Part shown: positions 43,861 to 55,048 of the stretch, in pieces
Position numbering within the stretch: position 1 is the stretch's first letter
How the letters are laid out: each line of letters begins with the position of its first letter
NCBI GenBank assembly: GCA_928212115.1
Contig: CAKMRJ010004445.1
Location: 83,140,176 to 83,204,175, forward strand
DNA: 64,000 bases
DNA from: Lactuca virosa
Taxonomy: Eukaryota > Streptophyta > Magnoliopsida > Asterales > Asteraceae
Reading direction: 5' to 3'
Notes under the pieces: model-generated
Told to the model about the DNA's origin: nothing
Databases searched by the model: none
The model's input: the letters and a program-made list of their open reading frames with translations, nothing else
Made by a program: the position numbers and the translations under genes

Positions 43861-46122
43861 TATCACACCCCCAAACCTAAACGGCGGAAACATTCGGGGG
43901 CGGAGGACGTCATGTACAGTATCATAACAATTGAATAGTAAAGAAAGTACACACAACCATCATATACATAATTGAAAAAGTTACATGATTGTAGGTATTA
44001 CATGTTTCAAAAGTCAATTACAATATGATGTGAAAATATTTTATTAACGCCTTTGCGTCAATCTTCAAAAGTTGTTGATAACCTAATTTAACGATTTCCT
44101 GAGAATACAAGTTATTTGAAAACAAGTGTCAACAATTTAGTTGGTGAGTTCATAAGTAGTTATTTGAATAAATGTATGCCATTCATAGGTTCATGTTTAT
44201 TTCCAGAAAATCCGATATTTTCTATAAAACGAGTTATGATGTATTAAGTCAAAAGTGGATTTAATAAACCCGGAAAATCCTATATTTCCCTTTTAAATCT
44301 GGAATGTAGTCTTAATGTTCCAAGACCGTAAATTGTAAGTAAATATGTCATACTTAGTTTGATAAAATATAGTTTTATTAATGAATAAAACTATTTGAAG
44401 ACATGTATGTTAGGTAATAATAAATGTATTATTACTATTTACGTAAAAACATAATATCGTATAGTCGTTTATCATGTAAGTTTTCATAACCGTACTAAGA
44501 TGGGTTTGCTTGTAACGACGTTCTTCAGGCGTCGAAGCGTTATGACATTTGTCACCCATAACCTGCCGGTCGTGCTGTAGCTAACAGCCAGGGTGCGGGA
44601 TCATCAGTCCCATATTGATCTATACACACTTATCACGCTCTCCGAACGTAGACTCTGGTTATAAAACAGGACTTTCTTGTATACATGTTTAGGTACGAAG
44701 AAGACGAATGTCTCACAAATTTCCAACGAGATTACGCATTTCCAAAATGAATAAAGTTATTTATGAAATTGTTACCCTTTCTGCGATGTTTATAAAACAT
44801 AAAAATAAATTATATTTTTATATATAATCATTATTTTATAAACATAATTTTGTCCCAAAAGGATAAAATGGTATGATGAGATGCTTTGCATGCTAATATT
44901 TTCATATAATAGTTACAATAACTGAAAGAAAATTATAGCAAAAGATTGATATTTTAACACGATTATCTGTGAGTTTACTTGTATTCCCCCCTAAAAACAT
45001 AGAAAAGATATGTAATGTAAGGGTATGAACTCACTTGGTAAGAGTGATGATTTGATTAAAAGTTGGGCTTCACATGGGCAACACTTCGACTGGAAAGAGG
45101 TTAGCTTCTTGAGAATTTCGGGGCTTTGGGCTTTCGTCAGGACTTGGATATGTCACCGGGGCGTCGGGGTAGTATTGAGAGGCTTAAAAGTGAGTGAAAA
45201 TAGGATAGAGGTTGGAATTGGGCAACCAAAACCGGAGGTCTCGATTTCTATTTATAGGCTGAACTTTTGAGTTTCACGTCATGAACCATAAATGTTCACG
45301 TCGTGAATTTGATCCTGGTCATCTCCTAGGATTGTCGCGTGTCTTCTAGGCTTGAGAGGTGTCGATCAATTAGTTCACGTCGTGAATCTCTTGTTCACGT
45401 CGTGAGCTTTGTCTGGTCTCGAAGTTTGTGCTCTAAACTTCATAAATTCATATCTTTCGGATACGTGATCCGTTTTTGACGTTCTTCATATCGACGCGTA
45501 GGTGAGATTATGCTCTACAACTTTCGTTTAGACTCCGTCGGCTGGTTTTGAATATATTTTTAACAGGCCGGGACAGGAAAAGTCCGTTGAAAATTCATAA
45601 CTTCCTCATCCGACGTCCGTTTTCGTCTGTCTTTTTATCGTTGTGTTACTATTAACGAGATCTTCGATTCTCGTTTAGGTTGTGTCGTCTAAAAATCGTT
45701 CGATCCTCAAATCGATTTTTGGGCTGGATACTACTATGTCGAATCTTAGAAAAATCATAACTTCCTCATACGAAGTTAGATATGGACGTTCTTTTTATGT
45801 ATGTTTACGGTTTAACATGTTCTATGACTTTCATTTAGATTGTTAAGGCTAAAAAGCGTTCTATCAAGAACTCAGTTTTTATGACACATAATGTCGTGCC
45901 GTTTCCGACGCGGAAACTTTGATGGGTCATAACTTCTTCGTTATAACTCGGATTTTATTGTTGTTTATATTTCCGAAAACATTGTTACGATATATACTAC
46001 TTTATTCATCCAAATTAAGATTTTTGAACAATTCATTTTTGATGCGATTTTTATTGTTTCAAAATAGGTTACAATACTTGACTTTAGACTGTTATATTGA
46101 CTTGAAATATCGGGTTGTTACA
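43861..46122 (-). repeat. Gypsy 2 3' LTR
   Basis: 2.26 kb and nearly identical to 52237-54555. It contains TATAAATAG (complement of 45249-45257), four near-palindromes upstream of it, and four modules with a TCATAACTTC-like motif at about 45448, 45595, 45757 and 45929 that are related to those in the gypsy 1 LTR. Confidence 0.95.
45273..45406 (-). promoter_or_regulatory. Four TTCACGTCGTGAA near-palindromes upstream of the LTR TATA box
   Basis: Copies lie at 45273 (one mismatch), 45295, 45374 and 45394 (last base changed). On the minus strand all lie 15-150 bp upstream of the TATA box at 45257-45249. The other LTR has them at 53693, 53715, 53794 and 53814. Spacing is conserved (22, 79, 20 bp). 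ACGT-core palindromes are typical bZIP sites; the role is inferred. Confidence 0.55.
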
Positions 46123-46175
46123 TTATTCCCCTGTTAGCGGGAATTTTGTCCTGAAATTATTTCTACAATAAGTAT

Positions 46176-47252
46176 TTATGGTCTAGGGAAGAGATGCAGG
46201 TACTTCTGTTGCATCTGATCTTCTCGCTCCCAAGTGAATTCAGGTCCCCGCTTGACATTCCAGCGAACCTTCACTATTGGTATGCGACTTTATTTTGTTC
46301 GTTTGACTTCCCTATCCATGATTTCAACAGGTTCTTCCAGAAAGTTAAGATTTTCATTCAACTCGATCTCCTTAAGTGGACTCACAAGAGTTTCATCAGA
46401 TAGACACTTCTTCTGGTTTGACACGTGGAATACCGGATGTACGTTGTTAAATTCGAATGGTAGTTGGAGTCTATAAGCTACTGCACCAATCCTTGCAATA
46501 ATTTCAAAGGATCCAATGTACCTTGGATTTAGTTTTTCATGCTTCCGAAAGCGTATCATGCCCTTCCAGGGTGAGACCTTTAGTAGGACACGGTCACCAA
46601 CCTGAAATTCCAAGGGTTTTCGTCTCTTGTCTGCGTAGCTCTTTTGTCTATCTCGTGAGGCTCTCAGTCGTTCACAGATTTGAACAATCTTCTCAGTCGT
46701 TTCCCTAATGATTTCCAGGCCAGTGAGAGTGCTATTAGGGACTAGTCCTTTCGCCAACTGTGTATCACCCACTTCTGCCCAGCACAGAGGTGATCTGCAC
46801 TTGCGGCCGTAGAGGGCTTCAAATGGAGAAGTCTTGATGCTAGTGTGATAACTGTTGTTATACGAGAATTCAACTAATGGTAAGTGGGTATCCCATGATT
46901 TACCAAAATCTATTACGAAAGCTCGTAACATGTCTTCTAGGGTTTGCATAGTTCTCTCACTCTGTCCGTCAGTTTGAGGGTGGTAGGATGTACTCATGTC
47001 TAGCCTAGTTCCCAAGGATTTCTGTAGTGATTGCCAGAACCGTGAAGTGAATCTACTATCTCTGTCCGAGATGATAGATATCGGTACTCCATGAAGTCGC
47101 ATGATCTCTCGGATGTAAGTTCTTGTTAATTTCTCCATCTTATCGGTCTCCTTGATTGGCAAGAAGTGGGCAGACTTGGTTAATCTGTCAACGATCACCC
47201 ATATGATATCGTGACCACCCTGTGTCTTGGGTAGTTTGGTTATGAAATTCAT
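46176..47252 (-). pseudogene. pol: Gypsy 2 integrase with chromodomain-like tail
   Basis: Frame 47252-46290 encodes the integrase core: FITKLPKTQGGHDIIWVIVD with the first Asp, IISDRDSRFTSRFW with the second, STSYHPQTDGQSERTMQTLE with the Glu, and SYNNSYHTSIKTSPFEALYG. The GPY-type region follows (LNPRYIGSFEIIARIGAVAY, FNNVHPVFHVS). After a stop at about 46287 the same frame continues IVKVRWNVKRGPEFTWERED and KYLHLF to a stop at 46176, the chromovirus tail that may guide integration to chromatin. Two stops just upstream (47253-47288) separate it from RNase H and the zinc finger. Confidence 0.92.
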
Positions 47253-47288
47253 GGTAATTTGCTCCCACTTCTACTCAAGTATTTCGGG

Positions 47289-49019
47289 CTATTGAAGTAG
47301 ACCTGAGGGTTTTTGATGTTCTACCATGATCTTGGCACAAGTTAGGCATTTGCTCACGTAGGTAGCAATTTTTGCTTTCATGTTTGGCCACCAAAAGAGT
47401 TGTTTGAGATCCAGATACATCTTATCTGAACCTGGATGTACGGAGTATCGAGTCTTGTGTGCTTCATTCATAACCACTTCTCTGAATCCACCAAATTTCG
47501 GTGTCCAGATTCGATTCATGAGATAACGAACTCCGTCACTTTTGATTTCAAAATTCTTGTCCATTCCTCTAAGTGCTTCACCTGTCACATTTTCTGGTTT
47601 CAAGGCTTCTAGTTGAGCTTCCTTGATTTGTGTTGACAGGTGTGAATGGATTGTCATGGTTAGCGCTTTCACTCTTCGACCAGAGTACTCCTTTCGACTA
47701 AGGGAATCTGCTACTACATTGGCTTTTCCGGGATGATAACGAATTTCACATTCGTAGTCATTGAGTAGTTCAACCCATCGCTGTTGCCTCATATTTAGCT
47801 CCTTCTGGTCGAATATATGCTGAAGGCTCTTGTGGTCCGTGAAGATGGTGCATTTTTTACCGTATAGGTAGTGCCTCCAAATCTTCAGGGCAAACACTAC
47901 AGCTCCTAGCTCCAGGTCATGAGTGGTGTAGTTTACCTCGTGTGTTTTTAATTTTCGTGAGGCGTAAGCAATAACCTTTCCTCGTTGCATCAACACACAA
48001 CCTAACCCTTGATTGGATGCATCGCAGTATACTACAAAGTCTTCTGTCCCTTTTGGAAGAGACAAAATGGGTGCGCTGCACAGGGCTTGCTTTAGAGTTT
48101 GAAATGCAACATCTTGCTTTTCTCCCCAGTTGAAGGTTACGCCCTTCTGAGTCAGGGTAGTAAGTGGTTTGGCGATACTGGAGAAGTTTTGTATGAACCT
48201 GCGGTAATAGCCAGCAAGGCCTAATAATTGGCGAATTTCGGTTGGCGTTTTTGGTGCTGACCAATTATTGATTGCTTTGATTTTGGATGGGTCCATGTGA
48301 ATTCCTTCTTTGCTGACCACGTGACCTAGGAAATCTACTTTCCTAATCCAAAACTCGCACTTTGAGAGCTTTGCGTATAGCTTTTCCGCTCGCAAAGTCT
48401 CCAAGACTTGTCTAAGGTGCTGACCATGCTCTTCTTTACTTCTTGAATAAATGAGTATATCATCTATGAACACGATCACAAATTTGTCTAGGAAAGAACG
48501 ACATACCTGGTTCATTAAATCCATGAACACGGCGGGTGCATTGGTTAGTACGAAGGGCATCACTACAAATTCATAGTTACCATATCTAGTTCGGAATGTC
48601 GTCTTAGGAACATCACTTTCCAGGACTCGTAGTTGGTGATATCCGGATCTCAGATCGATCTTTGAAAAGTAATTTGCTCCTTGGAGTTGATCAAAAAAAT
48701 CGTCTATGCGCGGCAAAGGATATCGGTTCTTAATGGTGAGTTTGTTTAGCTCGCGGTAGTCGATGCACATTCTGAACGATCCGTCTTTCTTTTTCACGAA
48801 CAGGATTGGTGCTCCCCAGGTCGAGAAGCTTGGTTTGATAAATCCGTTGCAGAGTAGTTCGTTTAGTTGACTGGATAATTCTTGCATCTCTTCTGGGGCT
48901 AGATGATACGGTGCTTTGGCTACTGGGGTAGCTCCAGGAATTAAGTCGATTTGGAATTCAACTTGTAGGTGGTACTCCTGGAAGATCTTTGGGAAGTACG
49001 TTGGGAAAATTATAGACAT
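47289..49019 (-). CDS. pol: Gypsy 2 reverse transcriptase, RNase H and integrase zinc finger
   Basis: An open frame of 576 residues. RT: VEFQIDLIPGATPVAKAPYH near 20-40, FRMCIDYRELNKLTIKNRYP, the IDLRSGYHQL helix, and the catalytic FIDD at 184-187. RNase H starts near 327 with YCDASNQGLG (Asp 333), the ELGAVVFALKIWRHYLYG helix and FTDHKSLQHIF, and ends near DSLSRK. The integrase HHCC finger follows (VHPGSDKMY, KCLTCAK). One conserved Gly in MPFGLTNAP is Val. The first ~17 residues are out of frame with the protease, so a frameshift lies near 48965; the Met here is not a real start. This is the best preserved chromovirus pol block in the window. Confidence 0.9.
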   Translation of the reverse strand: MSIIFPTYFPKIFQEYHLQVEFQIDLIPGATPVAKAPYHLAPEEMQELSSQLNELLCNGFIKPSFSTWGAPILFVKKKDGSFRMCIDYRELNKLTIKNRYPLPRIDDFFDQLQGANYFSKIDLRSGYHQLRVLESDVPKTTFRTRYGNYEFVVMPFVLTNAPAVFMDLMNQVCRSFLDKFVIVFIDDILIYSRSKEEHGQHLRQVLETLRAEKLYAKLSKCEFWIRKVDFLGHVVSKEGIHMDPSKIKAINNWSAPKTPTEIRQLLGLAGYYRRFIQNFSSIAKPLTTLTQKGVTFNWGEKQDVAFQTLKQALCSAPILSLPKGTEDFVVYCDASNQGLGCVLMQRGKVIAYASRKLKTHEVNYTTHDLELGAVVFALKIWRHYLYGKKCTIFTDHKSLQHIFDQKELNMRQQRWVELLNDYECEIRYHPGKANVVADSLSRKEYSGRRVKALTMTIHSHLSTQIKEAQLEALKPENVTGEALRGMDKNFEIKSDGVRYLMNRIWTPKFGGFREVVMNEAHKTRYSVHPGSDKMYLDLKQLFWWPNMKAKIATYVSKCLTCAKIMVEHQKPSGLLQ

Positions 49020-49653
49020 CGGGAATGCTCTTGATGTCTTTTACTTCTCGCTTTACATCCACGACGTGTGCCAAGAATGCATGGTATTCCTTGCGTAAAT
49101 ATTTTTGAGCTTTGAAGCAAGAGATGATACGAAGATTTGTATTGGGTTTATCGCCATAAATAACGAGGGTTTCACCATTTGACAGATTAAGGCGAACGGC
49201 CTTTTCGTAACATAAAATGTCAGCACGATGAGAACTCAACCAATCCATGCCGATGATAATGTCGAAACTTTTTATTGAGACATGCATGAGGTTGATTTGA
49301 AAAGAATTGTTGTTTAATACGAGGGTACAGTTTAGGTATATTTCTTTAGCGCCTTCTGTTTTTCCGTTAGCCATTTCAACTATAAATGTTTTGTTCAATG
49401 ATTGTGGTGTTTGTTTAAGTAGATTTTTATACTTGTGACTCACGAAACTTTTCTCTGCTCCGCTATCAAACAGAATGCATGCATAAGAATTATCGAGGAG
49501 AAACGTACCCGTCACCACTGTGGGATCTGCAATGGCTTCTTCTTGTCCCATTGCTAAAACTCTGCACATTCCACCAACATTCCTATTATTTGCTTTTGGG
49601 CAGCCCCTTCTGAAGTGCCCCACTTCTCCACATCCATAACATGTGCGACCCAC
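48958..49653 (-). pseudogene. pol: Gypsy 2 zinc knuckle and protease
   Basis: The frame begins inside the nucleocapsid with a CCHC knuckle (CYGCGEVGHFRRGC). The retropepsin domain follows: TGTFLLDNSYACILFDSGAE with the active-site Asp-Ser-Gly, KSFVSHKY and DIIIGMDWLSSHRADILCYE. It ends PNVLPKDLPGVPP, the lead-in to RT, then shifts frame. In the intact family, gag, protease and RT form one polyprotein. Confidence 0.88.
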
Positions 49654-50707
49654 TCCTACATTTGCGGTTGGAGCGGCCGGTTGGGTTGGTTCCTTGCAAA
49701 AACGGAGAGTATGTACCTTATTGTTTCACCTCATGCACTGCATTTCACGGTAGGGTCCGTGATGATGATAGTTGCATTTACTACACTTTGGCAGGTTTCC
49801 AGAATACGGCTTCGTTGGTGCTGGGGTGGTTGGAACTGTGACAGTGTGAGCTGCCACTATTTGTTGCCTTTTTGGGTTTTCTTGTGTTGTTTGCCCCTTC
49901 CTTTTGTTCCAGGGCTTCCTTTGGTTCTTATTCTCTTTTGGTTGGTCCGGATTAGCTGAAATTGTACCCTAACGAACCCTATGGTCAACTAGTCGTTGAG
50001 CCAAGCGTTTTGCGCCGTCGAATGTGATCGGGTTTGATGCTATAACATGCCCTTGAATCTGGGGTGACAGTCCCCATATATACCTGTCCACCTTCTTTAG
50101 TTCCGGATTCACCATCCCTGGGCACAAAGCAACTAAATCACTGAACCTGGCCGTGTACGCGGCGATATCAGATCTAGTCATCTTCAGGTTCCACAATTCT
50201 TGTTCTAACTTCTGAATTTCGCCCCTTGGGCAATACTCCTCCAGCATTAAGATTTTTAGATCCTCCCAGCTCATGACATTAGCAACTGGGAGAGATAAGG
50301 CTTTCACATGGCCCTTCCACCAAGTGAGGGCCCTATCGGAGAAAGTGCAAACTGCAAATTTGACTTTACTTGCTTCCGGACATACACAGATTGCGAAGAC
50401 CGTTTCCGTCTTCTCGAACCACTGCATAAGTGCAATGACTCCTCCGATTCCGTTAAACGTTTTCAGTTTTGCATTTGAAAAGTCGTTGTATGTACATTCT
50501 CTTGGACGACCATGACCATTTCCATGGTTTAAGTGGTTAGTACTATTTCATGCTCCACCAGTGCCATTTGTGTTTATTTGTGTTAAGACAGTTGCTACTG
50601 CTGCAGTTATAGCAGCCTGTACCATATTGGGGTCATATTGTGGTGGTGGTGGCGGTGGTGTTGGTGTGGTATTGTTGACGCGTCTTCCAGATCTACGAGG
50701 AGGCATC
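49654..50707 (-). pseudogene. gag: Gypsy 2 gag
   Basis: The start is Met 50707, with MPPRRSGRRVNN followed by a Pro run and NMVQAAITAAVATVLTQINT, a common gypsy gag opening. A stop near 50548 interrupts it. Frame 50427-49969 carries the retrotrans_gag capsid: CPEASKVKFAVCTFSDRALT, WWKGHVKALS, EYCPRGEIQKLEQELWNLKM and FSDLVALCPGMVNPELKKVD. Another stop near 49969 is followed by the basic linker and a first Cys/His cluster (LPKCSKCNYHHHGPY), then the frame with the main zinc knuckle. It is broken by at least three stops. Confidence 0.88.
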
Positions 50708-50914
50708 TTTCTGCCAAAGAATTAACAATGAAAAAACAATAAGTCTTTGATTGCAAGTCGAGTGTTAATAGACTAATTATTTTAGATTCTTCATGTATTA
50801 TGATTCGACTTAATAAGTGATTTGTATTCAATTCTTAATAAGAGTTTATATAATAAAAGATAAACTTATGATTTTCGAGTGATCTTTAATGAAATAAATG
50901 AAAATCAAATACTT

Positions 50915-50923
<9 letters not shown>

Positions 50924-50980
<57 letters not shown>
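50924..50980. repeat. (GT)n(TA)n microsatellite in gypsy 2
   Basis: A short GT run is followed by about 45 bp of TA, in the spacer between the extra ORF and gag. Confidence 0.95.
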
Positions 50981-50985
<5 letters not shown>

Positions 50986-51101
50986 ACATCATGTTGTTGG
51001 AAAATTGGACCTTCCTAAAGGTCTAAAGTAGACAAATTTAATGAAAGTAAAACATTTAGCCGAAGTCCTAATTTATAACAAAATTGGAAGTAGTGTAAAC
51101 A

Positions 51102-51784
51102 CTACTTGCGATGTACACTGCGTCGAGTACTAGACTCAGCTCCCTGGTGTTCGGTTTCCATTAAACGCCTTTCCAGGGTAGTTTAATGCTCCCTTAATTC
51201 TCTTATTTCGGTTAGGGCAACATTCATTTGGTTTTGCAGTGCCTCAGTGTGGGTTCAGGTTTCATCATGAACTTCATCCAGACAAAGTATATCTGCAGTG
51301 TTGCCTTGTCCCTTCGCATTGACTTCCAGGATCCGGTTTATTGAAAATCTCGCCTTATCGGTTTGGCGAGCTATCCGATGCACTATGACAGGGAGTGCCC
51401 TGTCGGCTGAACCTCCGTTACTAACGTCATAAAAGTTTCGACACATTCCATATGGAGGGCGCACACCTTGTTGTCGGCTCCAGTGATGTATGTGAATAGC
51501 CCAAACTGCGTCGGTCCTTGAAAATCTCGCCTGATTGCGGGAGGTGGGATGGCCGATGGGGGATTATATACTTCGGGTTTTGTGTCTGTGCCCTCTGAAT
51601 CTTCATCTTCCTCTTCCTCCATCGGTTCCTCTTCTTCTTCTTCCTCTTCTACAATTTCTTCTGGATCCTCTTCTGGATCCTCTTCTATCCAGCCTCCATT
51701 GCCTTGGATCGGAAAGTAGGGATCCCATGGCAAATGAAATCCGGCCATTGTGTCTATGCGAGAATAGGGATATGATAATTGCAT
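51102..51784 (-). pseudogene. Extra ORF upstream of gypsy 2 gag
   Basis: Between the primer site and gag lies a second coding unit. Frame 51784-51383 (Met 51784, or Met 51748 before AGFHLPWDPYFP) has an acidic run of Glu and Asp, then IPPPAIRRDFQGP. A frameshift near 51400 leads to frame 51464-51255 (RFSINRILEVNAKGQGNTAD), and on through two stops to a helical stretch MNVALTEIRELREH and a stop at 51102. The predicted product is about 215 residues with an acidic N-terminal half and a likely coiled-coil C-terminal half. I know no function; position and preservation suggest it was once a translated part of the element. Confidence 0.6.
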
Positions 51785-52220
51785 GAAAAACTAAAGCATA
51801 TAAAATTTAACATCGAAGTTGAACTATTGCATTTATAGTATTATAAAATACTCCTATAGTATTTTAAATTTGATGTTTGATTCTACAGTTCATAAGTTAG
51901 GTAAGTTTTAGACTTGTTGTCCACTGCAACTAGTCCCTGACATATGTTAGTCGCCTCTCGGACAAATATAGTTGATCGGGCTATATTCAACCCAGTTCCG
52001 ATTACATATTCCATGGCATACTTGTAGTGCGCAACGCATCTATAATACTTTTAGATTGTTCTTATTATGACACTGTTCTTTGTACATATATATGCATGAA
52101 TACTTTTATAAATATTATTATATTTTAAAAAGTATTTCTCATAATCAGAGTATTTTTGTCCCGTTGTATTTATAGTTGTATATCGTACATGGTTTGATAT
52201 ACTTAGTTCAGTATAAACAA

Positions 52221-52232
52221 TGCTCTGATACC
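52221..52232 (-). other. Gypsy 2 primer binding site
   Basis: On the minus strand TGGTATCAGAGC lies 4 bp downstream of the 5' LTR end. It is complementary to initiator methionine tRNA. Confidence 0.92.
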
Positions 52233-52236
52233 AAAC

Positions 52237-54555
52237 TGTCACACCCACAAACCTGAACGGCGGAAACATTCGGGGGCGGAGGACGTCATGTACAGTATCA
52301 TAACAATTGAATAGTAAAGAAAGTACACACAACCATCATATACATAATTGAAAAAGTTACATGATTGTAGGTATTACATGTTTCAAAAGTCAATTAGAAT
52401 ATGATGTGAAAAGATTTTATTAACGCCTGAGCGTCAATCTTCAAAAGTTGTTGATAACCTGATTTAACGATTTCCTAAGAATACAAGTTATTTGAAGACA
52501 AATGTCAACAATTAAGTTGGTGAGTTCATAAGTAGTTATTTGAATAAATGTATGCCATTCATAGGTTCATGTTTATTTCCAGAAAATCCGATATTTTCTA
52601 TAAAACGAGTTATGATGTGTTAAGTCAAAAGTGGATGTAATAAACCCGAAAAATCCTATATTTCCCTTTTAAAACTGGAATGTAGTCTTAATGTTCCAAG
52701 ACCGTAAATTGTAAGTAAATATGTCATACTTAGTTTGATAAAATATAGTTTTATTAATGAATAAAATTATTTGATGACCTGTATGTTACGTAAGAATAAA
52801 TGTATTATTACTATTTACGTAAAAACATAATATCGTATAGTCATTTATCATGTGAGTTTTCATAACCGTACTAAGATGGGTTTACCTGTTGCGACGTTCT
52901 TCAGGCGTCGAAGCGTTATGACATTTGTCACCCATAACCTGCCGGTCGTGCTTTAGCTAACAACCAGGGTGCGGGATCATCAGTCCCGTGCTTTAGCTAA
53001 CAGCCAGGGTGCGGGATCATCAGTCCCGTATAGATCTATACACACTTATCACGCTCTTCGAACGGAGACTCTGGTTGGTTATAAAATAGGACTTTCTTGT
53101 ATACCTTGTTAGGTACGAAGAAGACGAATGTCTCACAAATTTCCAATGAGATTACACATTTCCAAAACGAATAAAGTTATTTCTGAAATTGTTACCCTTT
53201 CTTCGATGTTTATAAAATATAAAAATAAATTATATTTTTATATATAATCATTATTTTATAAATATTATTTTGTCCCAAAAGGATAAACTGGTATCATGAG
53301 ATGTTTTGCATGCTAATATTTTCATATAATTATTACAATAACCGAAAGAAAATTATAGCAAAAGATTGATATTTTAACACGATTATCTGTGAGTTTACTT
53401 GTATTCCCTCCTAAAAACGTAGAAAATATATGTAAAGTAGGGGTATGAACTCACTTGGTAAGAGTGATGATTTGATGAAAAGTTGGGCATCACGTGGGCA
53501 CCACTTCGACTGGAAAGAGGTTAGCTTCTTGAGAATTTCGGGGCTTCGGGCTTTCTTCAGGACTTGGATATGTCACCGGGGCGTCGGGGTAGTATTGAGA
53601 GGATTAAAAGTGAGTGAAAATAGGAGAGAGGTTGGAATTAGGCAACCAAAACCGGAGGTCTCGATTTCTATTTATAGGCTGAACTTTTGAGTTTCACGTC
53701 GTGAACCATAAATGTTCACGTCGTGAATTTAATCCTGGTCATCTCCTAGGCTTGCCGCGTGTCTTCTAGGCTTGAGAGGTGTCGATCAGTTAGTCCACGT
53801 CGTGAATCTCTTGTTCACGTCCTGAGCTTTGTCCGGTCTCGAAGTTTGTGCTCTGAACTTCATAAATTCATATCTTTCGCATACGTGATCCGTTTTTTAC
53901 GTTCTTCATATCGACGCGTAGGTGAGATTATGCTCTACAACTTTCGTTTAGACTCCGTCGGCTGGTTTTGACTTTATTTTTAATATTATATTTATAACAG
54001 ACCGGGACAGGAAAAGTCCGTTAAAAATTCATAACTTCCTAATCCGACGGCCGTTTTCGTCTGTCTTTTTATCGTTGTGTTACTATTAATGAGATCTTCG
54101 ATTCTTATTTAGGTTGTGTCGTCTAAAAATCGTTCGATCTTCAAATCGATTTTTGGGATGGATACACTATGTCGAATCTTAGAAAAATCATAACTTCCTC
54201 ATACGAAGTTAGATTTGGACGTTCTTTTTATGTATGTTTACGCTTTAACATATTCTAAGACTTTCATTTAGATTGTTAAGGCTAAAAAGCGTTCTATCAA
54301 GAATTTAGTTTTTATGACACATAATGTCGTGCCGGTTCCGACGCGGAAACTTCGATGGGTCATAACTTCTTCGTTATAACTCGGATTTTATTGTTGTTTA
54401 TATTTCCGAAAACATTGTTACGATATCTACCACTTTATTCATCCCAATTAAGATTTTTGAACAATTCATTTTTGACGTTATTTTTATTGTTTCAAAATAG
54501 GTTACAATACTTGACTTTAGACTGTTACATTGACTTGAAATTTTGGGTTGTTACA
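52237..54555 (-). repeat. Gypsy 2 5' LTR
   Basis: 2.32 kb, pairing with 43861-46122. It has an extra ~50-bp tandem copy (CTTTAGCTAACAACCAGGGTG block, 52950-53030) not in the other LTR. TATA box and palindromes are as in the partner. Confidence 0.95.
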
Positions 54556-54560
54556 CACAT

Positions 54561-55048
54561 TTTCCTAAAGTAACTAAGATTAGGAATTTTATAAAAACAT
54601 TTAGTTACTTTATATATATCATTATACTTATTAATGAGAATTTAGGGTCCTATCAAACCCGTTCGGCTAACGACCCTCCACTAATCAAGGGTGCGGTGGG
54701 TAAGAATGGATACCCAATGGCGTTCATTTTACATGCCGCTTCCTTAAACACCCTTATAGACTAGCTTCGTGAATGAGGCCTACTAACGGTAAGACTGACT
54801 TTTCTTATACATGTATATATATTAGACTTTTAATTTTATATATAGTATTAGGGTGTATTTTAATCATTTAAAATACTAGGGTTCTAAAATTTAAGATTTC
54901 AAAATTAAACTATTTAATTAAATTTTAAATTATAAAACCAATGGGTGTATTTTTAAAACTTTTCAAAAACACAACATCTAATTTCTAAATAATTAAATTA
55001 ATAAATTAATTTTGTCTTTATCTAAAAATTTAACCAAATCATAAGTTT
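54561..55048 (-). mobile_element. Copia C1 leader, continued
   Basis: Read on the minus strand, this continues the C1 leader interrupted at 43860 by gypsy 2. It matches the copia A leader at about 35690-35950, including TAGCCGAACGGGT and TTCACGAAGC blocks. It ends at the Sirevirus insertion (55049). The primer site and 5' LTR of C1 should lie beyond the window end. Confidence 0.85.

Larger units (their letters stand above)
43856..54560 (-). mobile_element. Ty3/gypsy chromovirus 2 (Tekay-like), complete structure
   Basis: A 10.7-kb minus-strand insertion. The LTRs (43861-46122 and 52237-54555) are flanked by a perfect target duplication CACAT (43856-43860 and 54556-54560). On the minus strand the LTR starts TGTAACAACCC and ends GGGTGTGACA (TGATA in the left copy). 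The primer site TGGTATCAGAGC lies at 52232-52221, just inside the right, 5' LTR, and a purine tract AACAGGGGAATAA lies just before the left, 3' LTR. The order is: extra ORF, gag, zinc knuckle, protease, RT, RNase H, integrase, chromodomain-like tail. Coding frames are nearly complete but carry several stops and frameshifts. It sits inside the leader of copia C1. Confidence 0.95.

Noticed and set aside
45025..45270. 81-codon plus frame conserved at 53445-53690
   Set aside because: The conservation is that of the gypsy 2 LTR pair, and it is antisense to the element's transcription.
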